The notes: generated by a model from the sequence alone, not told the origin. Positions 42,709-57,457 are shown, numbered from the stretch's first letter. The stretch: 60,000 nt of DNA from Membranipora membranacea (GCA_914767715.1 OU612067.1:25148162-25208161), one strand, 5' to 3'. A program made the numbers and translations.

Positions 42709-45378
42709 GCTGGTTTCTCTTTTCCTTACCTCAACCTTCTAGACTGTCTAAAATCCATACATTTGATAACCAATGTGTTGCATTTGAGTATAACGGCTTT
42801 TAAGAAAGATAAATCAGATTATCTGTTTAATCAACATCTCTGTTGCCTTCAATGTATTGCTGCACTAGGAAGGGTAGCAAGGTGCGACCCTTTGTTCTCA
42901 ATCTTGTTCTTGATACCTAAAGTAAACGACACAAGTAGCAATTGTGAATCTCTGCGATCTGATTAATAATAATAAAAAGCTAATGAGAAAACAACTTCTA
43001 ATTTCTTACATCGTGAATAAAAATTAAGCCTAGAACAAGTTTGCTCCTACTGTGGTGGAGGAGGGATATTGCAAAGGTCGGGTATGGAGGCGCAGCAATA
43101 CCAGAATTTTGCAATATCCCTCCGCCACTACAGACAGGGCAAACTTGTTCTAAGCTAAGCTACATACAATTCTACATACAATACATACAATTCTTTACCG
43201 TTACATTTGAGATCTAAAGAGAGGTCCAGTTCATTCAAAACTTTACTTTTCAACCATATTTATTATCGACTTGATCAACATCATTGATGATATTATTTCC
43301 CTTCTGTTTCTCTTTTTTTGTTTTAAAAAAAATTGTTTTCTGGCACTGAGTGCAAAACATTTCGAATGAGATGACTTTGGATGCCAATAAAAAGTATATA
43401 TATATATATATGGTGAGAAAAGTCTGCTTTTCATGCTCCCTTGAATTGGAGGTATACCAAGTTATGCATCGTGGGGCTTCATAAATCTTCTTGTACTGTT
43501 TGATGCAGCTGAGAAATTTGAAATGGTTTTATACAGAAGCAGGTCCATAAAGATGATAATTTACACCCTTTAAAGACTTAAAATAGAAACACTTCATTAT
43601 ATAAGTGGAATGTAGCCTTGCATACTCATGTGTATTCCAATTGATGCATCTCAGTTAAAAATAAAACTTTGGCTCACTCACCATGAACTGAGCACTTTGC
43701 ACACAATACTGCAATGTAGCTATAGTTGTGCTGTCAGGGTTATTCTCCAAAGTAGCAGCAGGCTCATGCGAAACAGAGAAGGTGTGCTTGGAGACTGTAA
43801 GAGTAAGCGCTGAATAATAAACACAGCTACTATGTTCCGCGGCTCGGCTAGATAGCATCTACTTCCCTGTAGCTTACGAGTTTCTGACTCAGTATTAAAC
43901 GCAATGTAAGCAAAACACTGAGTGATGAAGAAAAGGCTTTTGAGACTTTATTTGCTGTTATGAAAAAGAATAGCTCAGCAAATAACTTAGTGAATTAATG
44001 TGAAGTGAACCAGATATGTTTGAATAGCTTATGTGATTGAATGTATTGCGCAGCACTGTGATTTGATCGAGTGAAGCCTCATGAGTAAAAAAGGCTAAAA
44101 GGAAGTTACAAATTGCTTCTTGTTTCAATCCGTCAACAACCTCTCTAACACATATTACATATTCCATGCTGTAGCCTACAGACCTGTTAACATAGAAAAT
44201 GTGTCAAGGGTGTGTTAATAGGTCCTGAAGTCCCCGAGGTCGGCATTTTAATTTACTTCAAGTTTCTACAGAGACCTATCAGACGGACATCAATCAAATA
44301 TCCGATTTGTTGACTTGTAGGGTTAAAAATTATGTTCTCTGACACCACTTACTGTCAACTTTATAAAATACCCTGTAGCTGGGCCGTTGTTAGTTATCCA
44401 CTGTCACTCTTTGCACAGGAATGCCGGAGTTGCCTTGCACGTGCCCACTCATTGTTTGCCGGTGCTTCTTAGGCTAGGCCTTTGTATGATCAGGGAGCTA
44501 TGTCTCAAACTCCCTGGTTTGATAATCATATAGCAGACTTTATGTTAAAATTTGTCATCTCCGATAACTAGGATGAAATGATGCAGTTTTCAATTGTGGG
44601 AATGTGAAATGCAGCATTGGCCTGTAAGAATAAGAGAGATTAGGATGTGTTCTTACAAGTTTAAAATGAAAGACCTGTTCCCCTTGAGCGATAAACATTC
44701 GTAAAAGAGACCTGACTGGACATCAATCACAAGTACCACCAGCGGTTAAAAACTACTTGCTAAGGTGTTGGTCAATTATTATTATACATAATAAAGAGTT
44801 GATGAGAGTTGGTTAAAGTTATATAGTTTATAGTATATTTGAAAACTAGAATTTTTCCGTTGCCGTGAACTTAAAATCAGAGGCAAAAATAAGAAACAAA
44901 GCAAGCATCAAACTAGAGTCCGTATAATATAAGATATAATGTGTCATCACTAAGATCTACAATCCAAAGGTAAAATTAAACAATGAGTATTTCCTTAGTC
45001 TAAAATAGTTTCAAATGCAACAGACAAATAAAATCATTCATTAATATCAACACGATACAGACAACTCAACAAATCCAGAGAAATAAAACAAATGCATTAT
45101 ATATTTTAATAAAATTGGTATTTTATAATATCTTATCTCTAAAATGAGGATGGGATGTAATTCTGTGCATAGAAAATTACAGTTATTTTATAATCAAATT
45201 AGGAAGGAAGAAAATTCCAAACACAATATCACATAACGCATGATACTCAACAGGCCCCATTGACTTCGCAGTCATCAGCGCATCACATTCCAAGGTCAAT
45301 ATAAAAAATAATAGAATATCAAAAGATTGTCAAAAATGTATCAAGAACTCCCGGAAATAACTAATGGTCTACTAATGT
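42709..45378. other. Intergenic region between receptor and plakin, right copy
   Basis: Colinear with 9482-11918 except for extra DNA at about 43158-43405, which includes a (TA)n run near 43396-43411, and a short C run in place of the poly(C). It contains the foldback element at 43031-43152. No gene was recognised. Confidence 0.6.
43031..43152. mobile_element. Foldback element, right copy
   Basis: Same 122-bp palindrome as 9804-9925. The extra ~250 bp of this copy begins right after it. Confidence 0.7.
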
Positions 45379-48300
45379 CTACTTCTTCAGACTTTTCAGA
45401 GCTTTCAGTGGATTGAGAAGTTTCTTTCTGATGGCATCAGTTCCTCTCTGTGCTGTTTTATTACCGATCTGATCGAGGGATAATTCTCGGGGATTGTCTG
45501 TCAGTGTCGCTTTCACGAAGCCTGTAAAATATAACATTTAATCTCAAAAAATGGTTAAGATTTCAGTCTCTCTTAGACCAAAGCACACATTATTCTGATG
45601 ACCAGTACAAACTTAAATCTAGATACACAGCAATGTAACTCACATATACATTTAAAGGGTTTATTGGAACTGGTTGGAGCAGAGTTCTGCAAGGTTCAAT
45701 GAGTGGACAACTTCAAAAAAAGCATATATCAATAATTACCTCTCTCGATGGCCTGTTCAGCTGGTATTTTCTCCCAGGTAATATTATGTATATACTCTCC
45801 TGTACTCTTGTCTATAATACCAGCAGCGACAGCCTCATGGAATAACAGCTTCTTCCTGTTTCTCTGATCGATGACAGCGTGTACTGAGTATGTCTTCAGT
45901 ACTTCCTCCTGTACTGTGCCTATAGCATAAAACAAAACAGCTATCTAATACCAAGACATCACTGAGCAGTTAGGGATTACAACAGAACTTATCTACCTCT
46001 GTCTCTGCGGCCCCTCTTTTGTTTTCAAAAGGTTGTGCCGCTGAGATGAGGCTAAACTTATCCACTTATACTATTTTCAATAAGAGGATTAGGGCATGCA
46101 AATTGCTCAACTATACATGTCCGATAGTTGCGGAGCTGATCTCAGCTTTTTAGAATTTGATTTTGGATAGGATGCAGACATGCAATCTGAATTAATTCAA
46201 AGAGACTGATGATAATCGCAGAATTTGAGCCTGTTTATCTGTAATAATGGGAGTGCATAGCTATGACATTGCAGCAAGGCTATGAGCTGGCTCTATGCTT
46301 TATCATAACTTACCCTTAGTCATTGCTAAATGTAAAACATTTTCCAAAACAATAATGATTTTGCACAATGATGCATATACATAGCCATTCACATGGTTTA
46401 TATGACAAAATTGTTTTGAAGAGTCCTCCTTTCCAATGAAGGGCGTTTTATTTGATATAGCTATGTCAACAGGGAAGTGAGTGCTAGCCATAGACAAGAG
46501 ACATATCGTTCTGACCGCATACCATATACACTATAACCTATCTTTGGGCGGGTACAAACACGCGGGTACAAACACACAGGTATCGGTTGCAACTTCAGCA
46601 AATCCTCAGTCAATATATACATAATCTATATGGGGTCACAGTTGACTTATATGTCAGTAATTTGCCATTATGTAAATCATCCTACACTGTGAGGTCGTCG
46701 TTTATCGCAGTATTCATGTCCACATCGTTATTATAGAACAAACATCTGAAGTTTCAACCGCGTAGTAAGTTCAGACCTTTATTACAGACTTGCTATTTCA
46801 AGGTTCGACTTTAAACTGCTATTCAAGTAGTAAGAATTAACAGTTGCAGGAGAGTTTGTGTCGCACTAAGCCTTCTCCACACCTGAAATAAAATCTCATC
46901 CACTTCAATCAACTTACCTGTAGCAGCGTTATCATACTCGATCTCTACAAGTTTCTGATCTACAGCGTCACCTATTAACATCTTAGTTTTAGCTTTGAGA
47001 TCAGTGAACACTCCATGTACAGGATCAAGTATATGTAGATCAGCGGCCTGATCTAAACTCAACATCTGTCCTGTCTGCGTGTTCATGGCAGCTGAAATAG
47101 AGAAATATTGTTATTTTGAATCTAAAATATTACAGTATAATGCCATACTTTCAGATCTCATGTTTCCTAAACAAGCAGCATACCATCTCTAGTCTTCGGC
47201 TAATCAATCATGACATAATTGACCCAACAATAGTTTTCTTGACTGATAATTATGGCAGTGTTAGGAGATGGGGTACATCCCTCAGTTAGTATCAACATCA
47301 CTGCCCCAATTGAGCACTTACAGTCAGCCTTATATTTCCCGGTTTAATTTGCAACAGCATTTAATACATACAGAGTGTTTTTCTAATTTGTCTAAATCTT
47401 ATACATGTCTAAGAAATCTTGTTGAAATAACAAATACACAAAAGCGCCCATATATCAAGATGACAGCTACCACAGGTATGGTTATGGTACACAAACCACA
47501 TGATGAAAATAATTGGGACTGGCTACTGAACCATCCATAGGGAAATGAGTAACCACTTGGCACCACAGCACAAGCTATAAACATAACACCAGCAAATCTG
47601 AGACAGTAAGATAGCTTAGAGTGGTTACTTTCACACAGTGAGTCTCACTTTGAAATGTGAGATTCAACAAGCCTAATGTCTATTTATTATGTTTACCTCT
47701 GACTGTGTATGGCATGGTTTCTCTTGTTGTTCGTATCGTCACAATACCCATAGATTTAACTTTCTCCTCTGACTTCTCAACCTTGGCTTGTCCCATCTGA
47801 TAACAAAGTACAATACAGACAAGGTAAATTCACAGGTGATTTCATTTATATCTACACTCAGGGCTAATGAAACATGCTGCTGACCAGAACCAAAATCATG
47901 ACAAGGTCAAACAAAAACTCTATAGTTTAAATAGTTAGATAAATAAATACGTATTGATGGTGGGCGATAATTATCAATATCTGGGAATAGCTTCCTCTTT
48001 TTTTCGTGTGGGCACGACTACCAATAAGTTTAATCTTAAATCATAGATAGTGGTGTTAAATCACAGGTATGGTATTAAATTATTTTTGAATCACATATGA
48101 TAGCAGGGAACTTGAGCGGGGATCTTGGATAGAGTGTGGGATGGGGGTAATTTCTTATCGTTGGAGTGTGGGGGTTATGTGTAGTCATTTTGATGATAGA
48201 AGGTTAGTTAATAGTATCTATAAGAAGATGTTCTTAATCTAAACAAAATATACAACATTTATATAAGATCACAATATCAACTGGCTTACTCTTTGCTGTA

Positions 48301-51300
48301 AACGAAAGAATAGAATACTATTTATACATCGTTATCGGTTGGTTATTACAATTACATATATTCCATATTTATTCTGGAGCAGATTAGGTCAGGGACTATT
48401 ATCCAGAGTGGTGATAGCGATCTGATACTATGTCATACACCAATTAGTTTCCACTACAGAACGTTGCACCATATTCTGATAACGCATGACACAATAAACG
48501 AATCAAAACTATATGAAAGTGACAAGATGCTGGTTTCTGTTGCATGTTTCCGGTTTATGTTACCAATTTTCAAATTATCCTGCAGGTCATGTGACAAGAT
48601 GGCCTACATCAAGTGTGATTCGGCTTGCATGACTATTTAGTGAATTCTGCTCTATCAAATAGAGCGTATCCAAATGCAGGAAAACAGGATCAAAATTGAC
48701 ACAGGTTTAGACAAACACGGAGTCAATACTGATGTTTTATACTGATCTCAAGTTTATACTACACGCCCTCTGTGAATAAAAAAACCCCACACCTTGCTTC
48801 TCAGTATAAGCTTTGATGTACCATTGTACACAACAGATTTGTGAATATAACACAACAGACTACTAACCTTGATCCAGCCGTTATTCATAGCCTCCATCAT
48901 ACTTATATGCTGTTTGGTATCAGTGTTATAGTATACTCCCTGAGATAGATCTAATATTCCCATATTTACAGCGTCCTGTAGCGATAGAACCTGCTCTGGC
49001 TCCTGTCCCGGATTACGTACAACTCCCACTATTACCATAGTCACTGTCTCTTCTACCTGTAAAACATAGTCAATGTTGAAGTTAAATAAATGTTGCTAGC
49101 AAAATGATGTACAAGGTGGAGTGTGGTGGTAGTAGAATTTCACATATGACCCACAGAACACAACTACCACAAGGAAAAACTAAGTCACCTGACAGCGTAT
49201 TGTGCATACAGATAAAACTAGCAACCCTGGTTTGTGAGAGCAAATCCTTGTTCATAGGTTTATACCACATCCAAGAGGAGCTTGATACCAGAAGAACTTC
49301 AGAAGTTCAATTCAGTTCAAGACAAATTCTTTTTATTTAATCAACATTTTTTAACTTTGAGTCACTGTTGTAACCATACACAATACTTACCTCAGTTTCT
49401 ATAATCTCCTCAGTTTCAGTTAGCTGAGTTCTGGAGTATTCTACAGAACCTCCACTACCGCTACCAGTCTCCCCCTCATCCAGGGGTGGATCAATTATAT
49501 CACTGCTGTCAGGGATGTCAAAGGATGAGGTGGAGGAGGAGTGAGTCGTAACTGAGCTCTCATACTCCATCACTTCTTCAACTAAACATAGCAAGTTATA
49601 AGTCAGTGGTAGTTATTATATTAGTCATATCGGGTTGTATTTTAACTGGGCTGTTTTGAGTTGTTGTACGATGTTAGATGGGTACCACTTCACATTTGTT
49701 ACAGCCAAAGAGCTGCAATGATGTTAGTCAGAGCCCCTCAGCGCCCCTCCCCCCAGTCACATGTAAGGATGAGTCACAGACTGAAGCATGAGACGACATC
49801 AATGTTTTTCCGGTGTTAGGTTTGCTCAACTAGATTAAAATTAGGAATCTTTACATAATTAGATAACTCATCAAATTGACTTTTGAATATCTTTCTAATC
49901 CAATGGGATGTGAACATCAAGCCACCCAATTTTAGAGATAAATCTTGTCAGTTTGGAATGAACAACATAGGGTGAAATCAGCATTTTAGTTCAGGTGCTG
50001 GGAGTTGCTTGAATGGTGATTACATTGTAATTGTACATTGTAATTCAAGTTGGTTAGTGCAGATATTCCCAGCTTAAAGTGATAATACATACCCCTTGTT
50101 ATCTAGATTTATTCTAACACTGATATTGTCAATGTGTGCCAGCTCTTATCAATCAAACCATGAGCTATTTCCAGTTGGCAATTTGAGCTATAGAAGTATT
50201 TTTACCTGGTTTCTTTCTCTTGGTCTTAGTTCCAGTCTCAGGTGGTGTTAGTACAGCCCCTCCAGCTACAGTCAGATGTGACTCAGATACAGAGCTATAC
50301 TCTGATGTCATCTGCTCAGTAACAGGATCAGATATCTCCATGGTGAGAACATTAGTCTCTGTAGTCATAGAGTCACCAGAAACCTGTAAAAGTGAGAACC
50401 ACAGTCAGTGTTAACTCCCTCTCTCATTCACCACACCTTAGCACTTTGAATTCAAGTAATATTTCTATATAAAATTTGCATTTTTACTTGAACAATCTTC
50501 ATGGCAACGAACTCCACTGTTTCATCAGGACATGTATGTATTGGTGTCTGCTATCTGCTTACAACATAATCTATGTGAAGAACAATCAAGCAGCGGAGAA
50601 TGAGAGAGAAACAATTTCGCTTTTTCAATGAATGATTTCATTTTCAGACAAAATATATAGCTCGTTCTAATTTAACGTGACACTAGTAATCTCAATATGA
50701 TTAAACCACGAGAAGCATCATTGTATTCTATCCTATTCCATTAGATGTGTCTTATGTGTCGTAAACTTTGAACTGTTAAAAAAAAGTTGTCAGAGGGGGA
50801 TTCGTCCCATTTATGTCAGGGAGGCAACAACTCCAGTCAACAACATTATCAACTGATCGCCTTGGATTCCAGCCAAAATATGGGAAGCATTGTCTGTATA
50901 CATGTACTCTAGTCACAGTGTAACCAGTAATTGTTTGTATGGTGCTAGCTAAACTATGCACCAGCTGTGTGGAGCACTGCTGTGGGCTTTCGGTCTTCCA
51001 CAACCCGCTAGTTTGGGACAATACTTGTTGGTGTCAAAACAACAGCCAAGGCAATACCAGTTATACACAGAATATCCAGACAAGGCTCCCAGTGTTTGGC
51101 AACTGATAAAATAACTCTTTGATATTTCCGTTGCATCCTAAATGTTCAGTTTTGGCAAAACCATCATATTTGGCGATGATAGAGAGATGAGAGTAGATAC
51201 ACAAGTGTGTGGGACCAAGACCAACCAAAAATACTGATGAGCACAGCACATATAGCTTATACATTGTTACAAATGTAACTACTACAATTACAAATTTCTA

Positions 51301-53739
51301 GGTCCTGCAATAATATTTTGATTTGGTCATTATTTAATACTCTGCCTGCCTGCTCGTAGTGGCAATCCACTATCAACCACAGCCTAATTACTGGCTTGGG
51401 ACGTGGTTGAGAGCTCAGACTAGGTCAACTCCGACAGTTTGCTCACAGCACCACTCACCTCACTGTGTAGACTGGCACTGCTAGCCTGTGACTCTACAGT
51501 CCATGAGCCACTAGCAGGAGCAGCACTCTGTGTAGTAGGCACTGTCTGTGGAGTTATAACATCACCAGATTCCATAGACATCTCAGTTGGTATCTCAGTT
51601 TGACTAACAGACACTGAATAGAGAGTCAGAACATATCATTCACTGATATTATTTGATTGATATCCATCATGTACATTTTGAGTCTTATAGGACCAACAAT
51701 GACCTGTATATTTAGGACTACAAAATGCTGGCAAGAGCAGCGATTCAACCTTAGCATTAGTCAGGTCATATTACTGTTTAGTATTTGCCATAGACGAAAC
51801 ACACATCTGTTGTATGTTTTGTCGATGGCTTTTGCAAACAACATTCATCCTTGCAAGGTAGCAGGCACTAATCAAATACTTTTTGATTAAGCCGTATGAG
51901 AAAATTATGTTGGAAAAAATTAACAACTATATTTATTTATCACCTCTTCTTCTATTGGCTAACCTAACCGTCAAGCTAGGCTAATTAACGTCGGGTAAAT
52001 TTTGTTGCAAAGTTAGTTTCTCCATAGAAAGTCAATTGAGTGGAATAGAGCCATACAAGCTGGGTACATAAGGAACTTACAGAACCGTTCAACCTCTGGG
52101 CTGACTTCTCTAGCCTCTTCTGTCCAAACACCAGAAGTGGATGTAACCTCAGTATCCTCGAGAGATTCTCTACTGGATGTGGACCTTCTCTTAAGGGAGG
52201 CTCTGTCAGGACTCTTCTTTTCTTTCTTTTGTTGATCTCCGCTCTTATCAGCTTGAGAAGAGGGCTTCTCCTGGACCTTGCTTTTAGGGCTCTTCGATCT
52301 GGTCTGCTGCTCTGTAGCCGCAACTGGTTCTGGTGCCTTCTTTGAAGCAACCTTCACAGCGCTCTCAACTTCTACTTGTTTTGGGGGATCACTTTTTTCT
52401 GACTTATTACCAGATGATGATTTTACAGGACTCTTCTTCTCACTCACTGACTGATCTGTGTGCTGAGTTGACTCTTGTGTCTTGCGAGGAGGGCTCCTCC
52501 TGCTTTGCTGCTCTCCCCTCTGGACCTGTGTGGATTCCTGAGAAAATGCCTCTGTGATCTCCATCTTTTCCTCAGTTGGAGTTGTACTCACAGCGGATGT
52601 TGAGTGACCAGACGACTTCGTTGGGCTCTTCTGTGCACTCTTACTGCTTGCTCTTGGTTGAGAGGAAGTGGATTCTTGTGACAGGGTGACAGTTTCTTCT
52701 CCCTTCATCTGTTCCTTTTTCTCAGCTTTAGCCTGTTTGACAGGCTTCACGGGGGTAGGGCTCTTCTGTTTCTGCGATTGCTCCCCCTGATCAGCTTCCA
52801 GAGTTGGACTACTCTTTGTTTGTGCTTTTAGTGTAGCTGGTGCTGATTTAGTTGGCGCATCTCGACTGACTTGGGTTACACTTTCTTTGATAGGTGATGA
52901 CGACTTACCAGCACTTTGAGATACTGTTTTAGTCACTTTTTCAGATTGAGCGGGTACTTTTTGTTTTACTGATTGAACCTCAGCTGATGTACTGCTGCTC
53001 ACTTTCACTTGTTCACCCTTGGTTGTCTGCGCAACTACTGGTGACATTTTGGCTCCAGCACCCTGAACCTTAGAGCCAGTATCCGTTTGAACTTTAGCAG
53101 GTGATTTGGCAACAGGTTGACGTAGAGGGTCAACTGTCTTCTTGGTGGGAGTGGCTTTACTCCTTGCAGGCTCAGTGTCAGACTTCGTAGGTTTTGGAGT
53201 GATAGGGGCCTTCTGAACTCTCTCTATGGGCTTGGCAGCCAACTCCTTGCTGCGAGCTTGGTCAGTAGAGTCTAAAAATCAGTACAACAGAAGTTATGTT
53301 GGTCCTGATGGTTACCATTGCCAGTTTAGTTGTGTTGCCTGGTTAGAGTAGCATTGTGCACTGCAGTTGTCTAATGCATCAAAATGCAGTCAATTGTGTA
53401 ATACTGGCAGTCTACAGCTCTTGGGCATGGAGTGGGAGGGCTTTAGGAATCTTGCTCTGTAATGGTCATTTCCTATTTGGATTACTCGCAGCGTAGGGAA
53501 AGGGTGAAAATAGAGAAATCGGAATGGTTCATTTCAGAAAATTCTTGCAGCAGGAAGTAATAACATGCCAATATCTTTGGCTTTGCTGGAAAGGGTGAAA
53601 CCAATAACGAAAACCAACCCATCAAAACCAAGGAAAGGATAGTAAGAATTATAAATCAGTACTTACACAAACTTTTGCAGCCACAACAAAACAAAGATGG
53701 TAGAATTGCACTCCGTTTGCGACGACTATGAGGCGCCAT
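45379..53739 (-). CDS. Plectin-repeat (plakin-like) protein, copy 2 (intact)
   Basis: Ten exons with unbroken phase: 53667-53739, 52081-53271, 51459-51613, 50206-50383, 49391-49581, 48868-49056, 47697-47796, 46918-47091, 45740-45919, 45379-45521. The protein starts MAPHSRRKRSAILPSLFCCG, where the CCGC cluster could be palmitoylated. A ~400-residue basic KSP-type disordered domain, a Ser/Thr/acidic middle section and several plectin repeats in the last ~330 residues follow. It ends LKALKSLKK. Plectin repeats bind cytoskeletal filaments in the plakin family; the N-terminal half matches no domain I know. About 850 residues in total. It is probably a cytoskeletal linker, but family membership beyond the repeats is unsure. 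Confidence 0.82.
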
Positions 53740-53830
53740 GGTCACAATAAAAGCTAGAAGAGGTGTGAGTGCTGCACTCACGCTAAAACACTCAGTAGGT
53801 GAACAACAGCTGTAGCTACAGTGTGTGGTG

Positions 53831-53840
53831 TATATTTATA
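53831..53840 (-). promoter_or_regulatory. TATA-like box of the plakin gene, copy 2
   Basis: Minus-strand TATAAATATA, 92 bases upstream of the ATG at 53739. The palindrome GTGAGTGC-T-GCACTCAC lies between them, as in copy 1. Confidence 0.5.
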
Positions 53841-54812
53841 GTGTAGCAGGAAGACTAGGCATCTGATAGTTATCAAGCAGTCACTGGTCAGCAGTACGCG
53901 AGGGCTGACAGTGCTGGGTTATATACTCCATTATTGCAGCTAAATTGAATCACATCTTATGGAAGTCTTGCACTTATTTGAAGGAATTAAGGCAGTAAAA
54001 GGCTGCTAATAAGCTTAGCTATAAAGGCAGTTACAGGTCCTGGCTAAAGAAAGCATCAGTAATTTGTCATCTACGATTAAATTCATTGTTACTGTCACAT
54101 GCAAATCGTATTTGTAAGGTTGAACCAAATTATACAAGGTTCACTAGTAGTGTAAAGGTGTGAGGTTTTAGTCTTAAATAAGCCAAGCAAGCTGGGACAA
54201 TAAGTCAGCCGGCCACACTGATGTAAACAAGTTGGGTGCTCATCAAAATCAAAAGAAGCTACATAGTGAGTGCAGTGGGCCGGTAAAGGTTGTTTTATTG
54301 GTACAAGCCTACTCATCTCTTTGTTATTGCAATCATACTAGACTATTGGTTACGATAATAAGACTGGCTTTACTGAAGGGATGTGAACTTCCTGCCTGAT
54401 TAGGACCAGTAAAGGATTATTTTGGCTCTAATTAGCTTATTAGCTGACCCATAGGTGTAGGCAGTTATTTGATAGCATGTTTGATTTGGGTGTCAAGTTG
54501 TTTATGACAGGGTATCACAATGATCAACAGTTGTGATGTGTTTCTACTGGCCTAGTGTAAATTTTACCGGTATAGTTGTACATTTTCGTAGGTTTTATTT
54601 CACAGCTGAACACATGAGATATTACTCAAGATTTCATCACAGAGATCCATGAATTTAGAGACTTACAATCAGTTCTCTCACAACATAATCAACATAAGCC
54701 TCGGACCACACATACAAAGTTTGAGTGAAACAATCATTTACTCTCCGTAAATTCAACTTGATAACACACAGTTTTCAGTCAGTGAGTTTGGCATCATTAG
54801 GTAATGATAGGA
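53841..54812. other. Intergenic region between plakin and RPL4, right copy
   Basis: Colinear with 20589-21795 without the 236-bp insertion. No gene or element was recognised. Confidence 0.6.
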
Positions 54813-55012
54813 TTACTTCTTGCCTTTAGCTGGTGCTTTGGTAGCCTTAGCTGCAGCCTTGGCTGGTGCTTTCTTGGCGGCTGGTTTGCCTTTACCAGCT
54901 GGGGCAGCCTTCTTAGGTCTTGGGTCCTCAGGTGCTGGGAGCTGAAACAAAACAAGTATCTGTCACATCTGCAATTACCAAGTTTACTCCCTGAGGATAA
55001 TAGATATACATT

Positions 55013-55085
55013 AATCATCAGATAATACTTTCATCCCGTTTTCAGTAACACAGACCAAGTATATGACTATCATCATGTTCTTACT
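55013..55085 (-). ncRNA. Divergent U18-like snoRNA, RPL4 intron 6 (copy 2)
   Basis: Counterpart of 21996-22068 with the same altered guide and recognisable C, D', C' and D boxes. Confidence 0.6.
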
Positions 55086-55734
55086 TCAAAACAAGTGTTA
55101 GTTCAATTATCAATATTCTGACCAAGCCCATCTCACATTACTCTATACCGCATGATCACACATTCTGAATTGTTTTGGCTTTTCTTGCAAGCTTATGATG
55201 CACCGACATAAACATTTATTCTATGGATGCAATAGCATTCTTTTCACATCCTATAAAAAACACAATGAATGTTATCGGATATCACAATCAATGGCTTGCT
55301 TTTAATTAACCAAAGGACCATACACAACAGGAGATTCTATTTTTAATCCCATGGCTTGCTTTAAAACACAGCAAAAGTTTATACAGCCGAGATACAGTGT
55401 GGTAGTGCTTACCCCTCTCCTCTTAGCAATAGCACCTTGTCTCTTGTAAGTGTTGAGTTTAGTCTCAAGGATAGCTGTACGTCTGGTGACATCACTGTAT
55501 GGGTTGAGTCTTGTCATGATAGCCTGGTTCTTAAGTGGGTTCTTCTTGATAATCTTCCTCAGACCGTGAGTCTTGGGACGACGGATAGAATTCTGGATCT
55601 CGTCAGATTTAAGAATACGGCCAAGATCACTGTTAGTCATGGTCAACTGTGGCAAGCTACAAACATACAGGATACAGTACAGCTATCGCTTACAGAACGA
55701 TAGAGCTCAATTTTGTTTAAGACTAAATTTTAAG

Positions 55735-55802
55735 TGAGCGCATCAGAAAAGGTAATCATCCAGTATTCAGAAACACGGACCAGGTTATCATCATTTCGCT
55801 CA
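55735..55802 (-). ncRNA. SNORD18: U18-type snoRNA, RPL4 intron 5 (copy 2)
   Basis: Counterpart of 22718-22785: stem TGAGCG/CGCTCA, boxes C, D', C' and D, and the U18 guide all conserved. Confidence 0.9.
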
Positions 55803-56262
55803 ACTATGTTGACTAGGTTGTATACTAAATAAATGTACCAGTTGATTTAATCCAGACAACTTCAATATAAATCACATAACTGAAGTATTACTTACTTGTA
55901 GTTAGATTTAATCTGGCTTGGTTTAGTCCATGTTCCATATAGGGCATCAAGCTGTTTGAAGGCAGACTCGGTCCAGATACAGAAGCGACCAACGTGACCT
56001 CCGGGAGCCAAACGCAGGATGTTAAGTCTGTTTACACAGATGGTGTTAACTCCGGGGATATTACGGAAAGCTTTTACTACCCCGTTATCTTTGTTGTAGA
56101 CCACAAGTGGGCCAAGTCTCTGTGTTCGGCGTCTGTTCCTCATATTACCTCTACCAGCTCTGAGAGCCTTGGACTTGTATACCTGTTAACATGGTAATAA
56201 AGCAGATGTACATTAGATCTGGAAATTCATCAATGCAATTAAGTGACTCAGAAATTGTTTGT

Positions 56263-56332
56263 AGGAGCACTTCAGAAAAGTCAATCATCCAGTTTTCAGA
56301 AACACGGACCAGATTATCATCACAACTCTCCT
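56263..56332 (-). ncRNA. SNORD18: U18-type snoRNA, RPL4 intron 4 (copy 2)
   Basis: Counterpart of 23249-23318, with the same boxes and the guide GGTCCGTGTTTCTGA. Confidence 0.9.
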
Positions 56333-56838
56333 CAAGACAACATGTACATCTCATTAAACCTTATAAATTTTTTTATCAATGCATGTATATCAGCAAGGTG
56401 GAGCAGATACATCAGTACTACTGGCACTGTATTTGAATTCACATGTTGAGAGCATATCACCGACAGGATAGGGTTACACTGATAGAAAACAAAAAATTCT
56501 CTCAGCTTGCGATTGATACTTAGTTATGTCAACACTTAAACCAACTTATAACTTCCTGAGCAAACACAGCGTCTGAATTACAGTTACACTCGGGGCATAT
56601 AATTGATGCTTACCTTATCGATATCAGCCCATGCTCCAACCTTTCTTAAAAGAGTGACTGCCTCCTTGGTCTTCTTGAATTCCTCGACCTTATCAGACAC
56701 AACAAGAGGTACCTCTGGGATTCCATCAATTCTGTGTCCCTTAGCCATAACGAGGGCTGGTACACCTAATCAACACAAAAATCGACATTTTATTTACGTT
56801 CCAAGGTTACTTTATTGTAGCAGATTCGGTAAATTTGA

Positions 56839-56909
56839 AGGAGCACTTCAGAAAAGGTAATCATCCAGTTTTTCAGAAACACGGACCAGATTATCATCAC
56901 TACGCTCCT
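56839..56909 (-). ncRNA. SNORD18: U18-type snoRNA, RPL4 intron 3 (copy 2)
   Basis: Counterpart of 23825-23895, with a perfect AGGAGC/GCTCCT stem and all four boxes. Confidence 0.92.
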
Positions 56910-57374
56910 TTAGGCAACAAGTATATACAATCAACATAGAAAAATGTTGATACAACTTACTTTTTTTTTAATTTTAACCACTACAACTTACTCCTATGAA
57001 ATATGTCAAGCCAAGCTTGAAATTTGAGGGCCAACACTTATAATTAAGTGGTGTTACGATTTATTGTAGCCTTACCAGTAGCGGCGATACAGCTGGTCAT
57101 GGCAAATCTCTTCTGTGTGACATTGACCTTTCTGTGCCATCTTCTCCATGTCTTGGTAGGAGCGAACATACGTCCACCTCTGCACATGTTACCGAAGGCT
57201 CCCTGTCCGGATCTGTGGGTACCACCTCCACGTACACGAGGAATACGAGCAACAGCACGTCCAGTACCCCATGATTCAGCACTAGTCTGGTGTCCTGATA
57301 AAAGTCCAAGTCAAATTGTCATTTAGTTTATGTTCAACAAAGACATCTCGTTTTACAAGACACTGCGAATTTTA

Positions 57375-57443
57375 AGGAGTTCTTCAGAAAAGGTAATCAT
57401 CCAGTATTCAGAAACACGGACCAGATTATCATCACAACTCTCC
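57375..57443 (-). ncRNA. SNORD18: U18-type snoRNA, RPL4 intron 2 (copy 2)
   Basis: Counterpart of 24361-24429, complete. It ends 15 bases before the rearrangement junction, so it survives although its host gene has lost its 5' end. Confidence 0.9.
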
Positions 57444-57457
57444 CCAGGGCAATATGT

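Larger units (their letters stand above)
54813..57294 (-). pseudogene. RPL4: RPL4, 5'-truncated second copy (exons 3-7 only)
   Basis: Exons 57076-57294, 56614-56765, 55896-56182, 55413-55656 and 54813-54941 match RPL4 exons 3-7 and are open. The homology stops at 57458 in intron 2, and exons 1 and 2 with the promoter are absent; an inverted receptor sequence follows instead. As assembled it cannot make uL4. Exon 5 has the consensus forms GRGNMRN and RLGPLVV, where the full copy has deviations. Splice sites and introns with their snoRNAs are intact, so this is a recent truncation or an assembly join, not an old pseudogene. Confidence 0.9.
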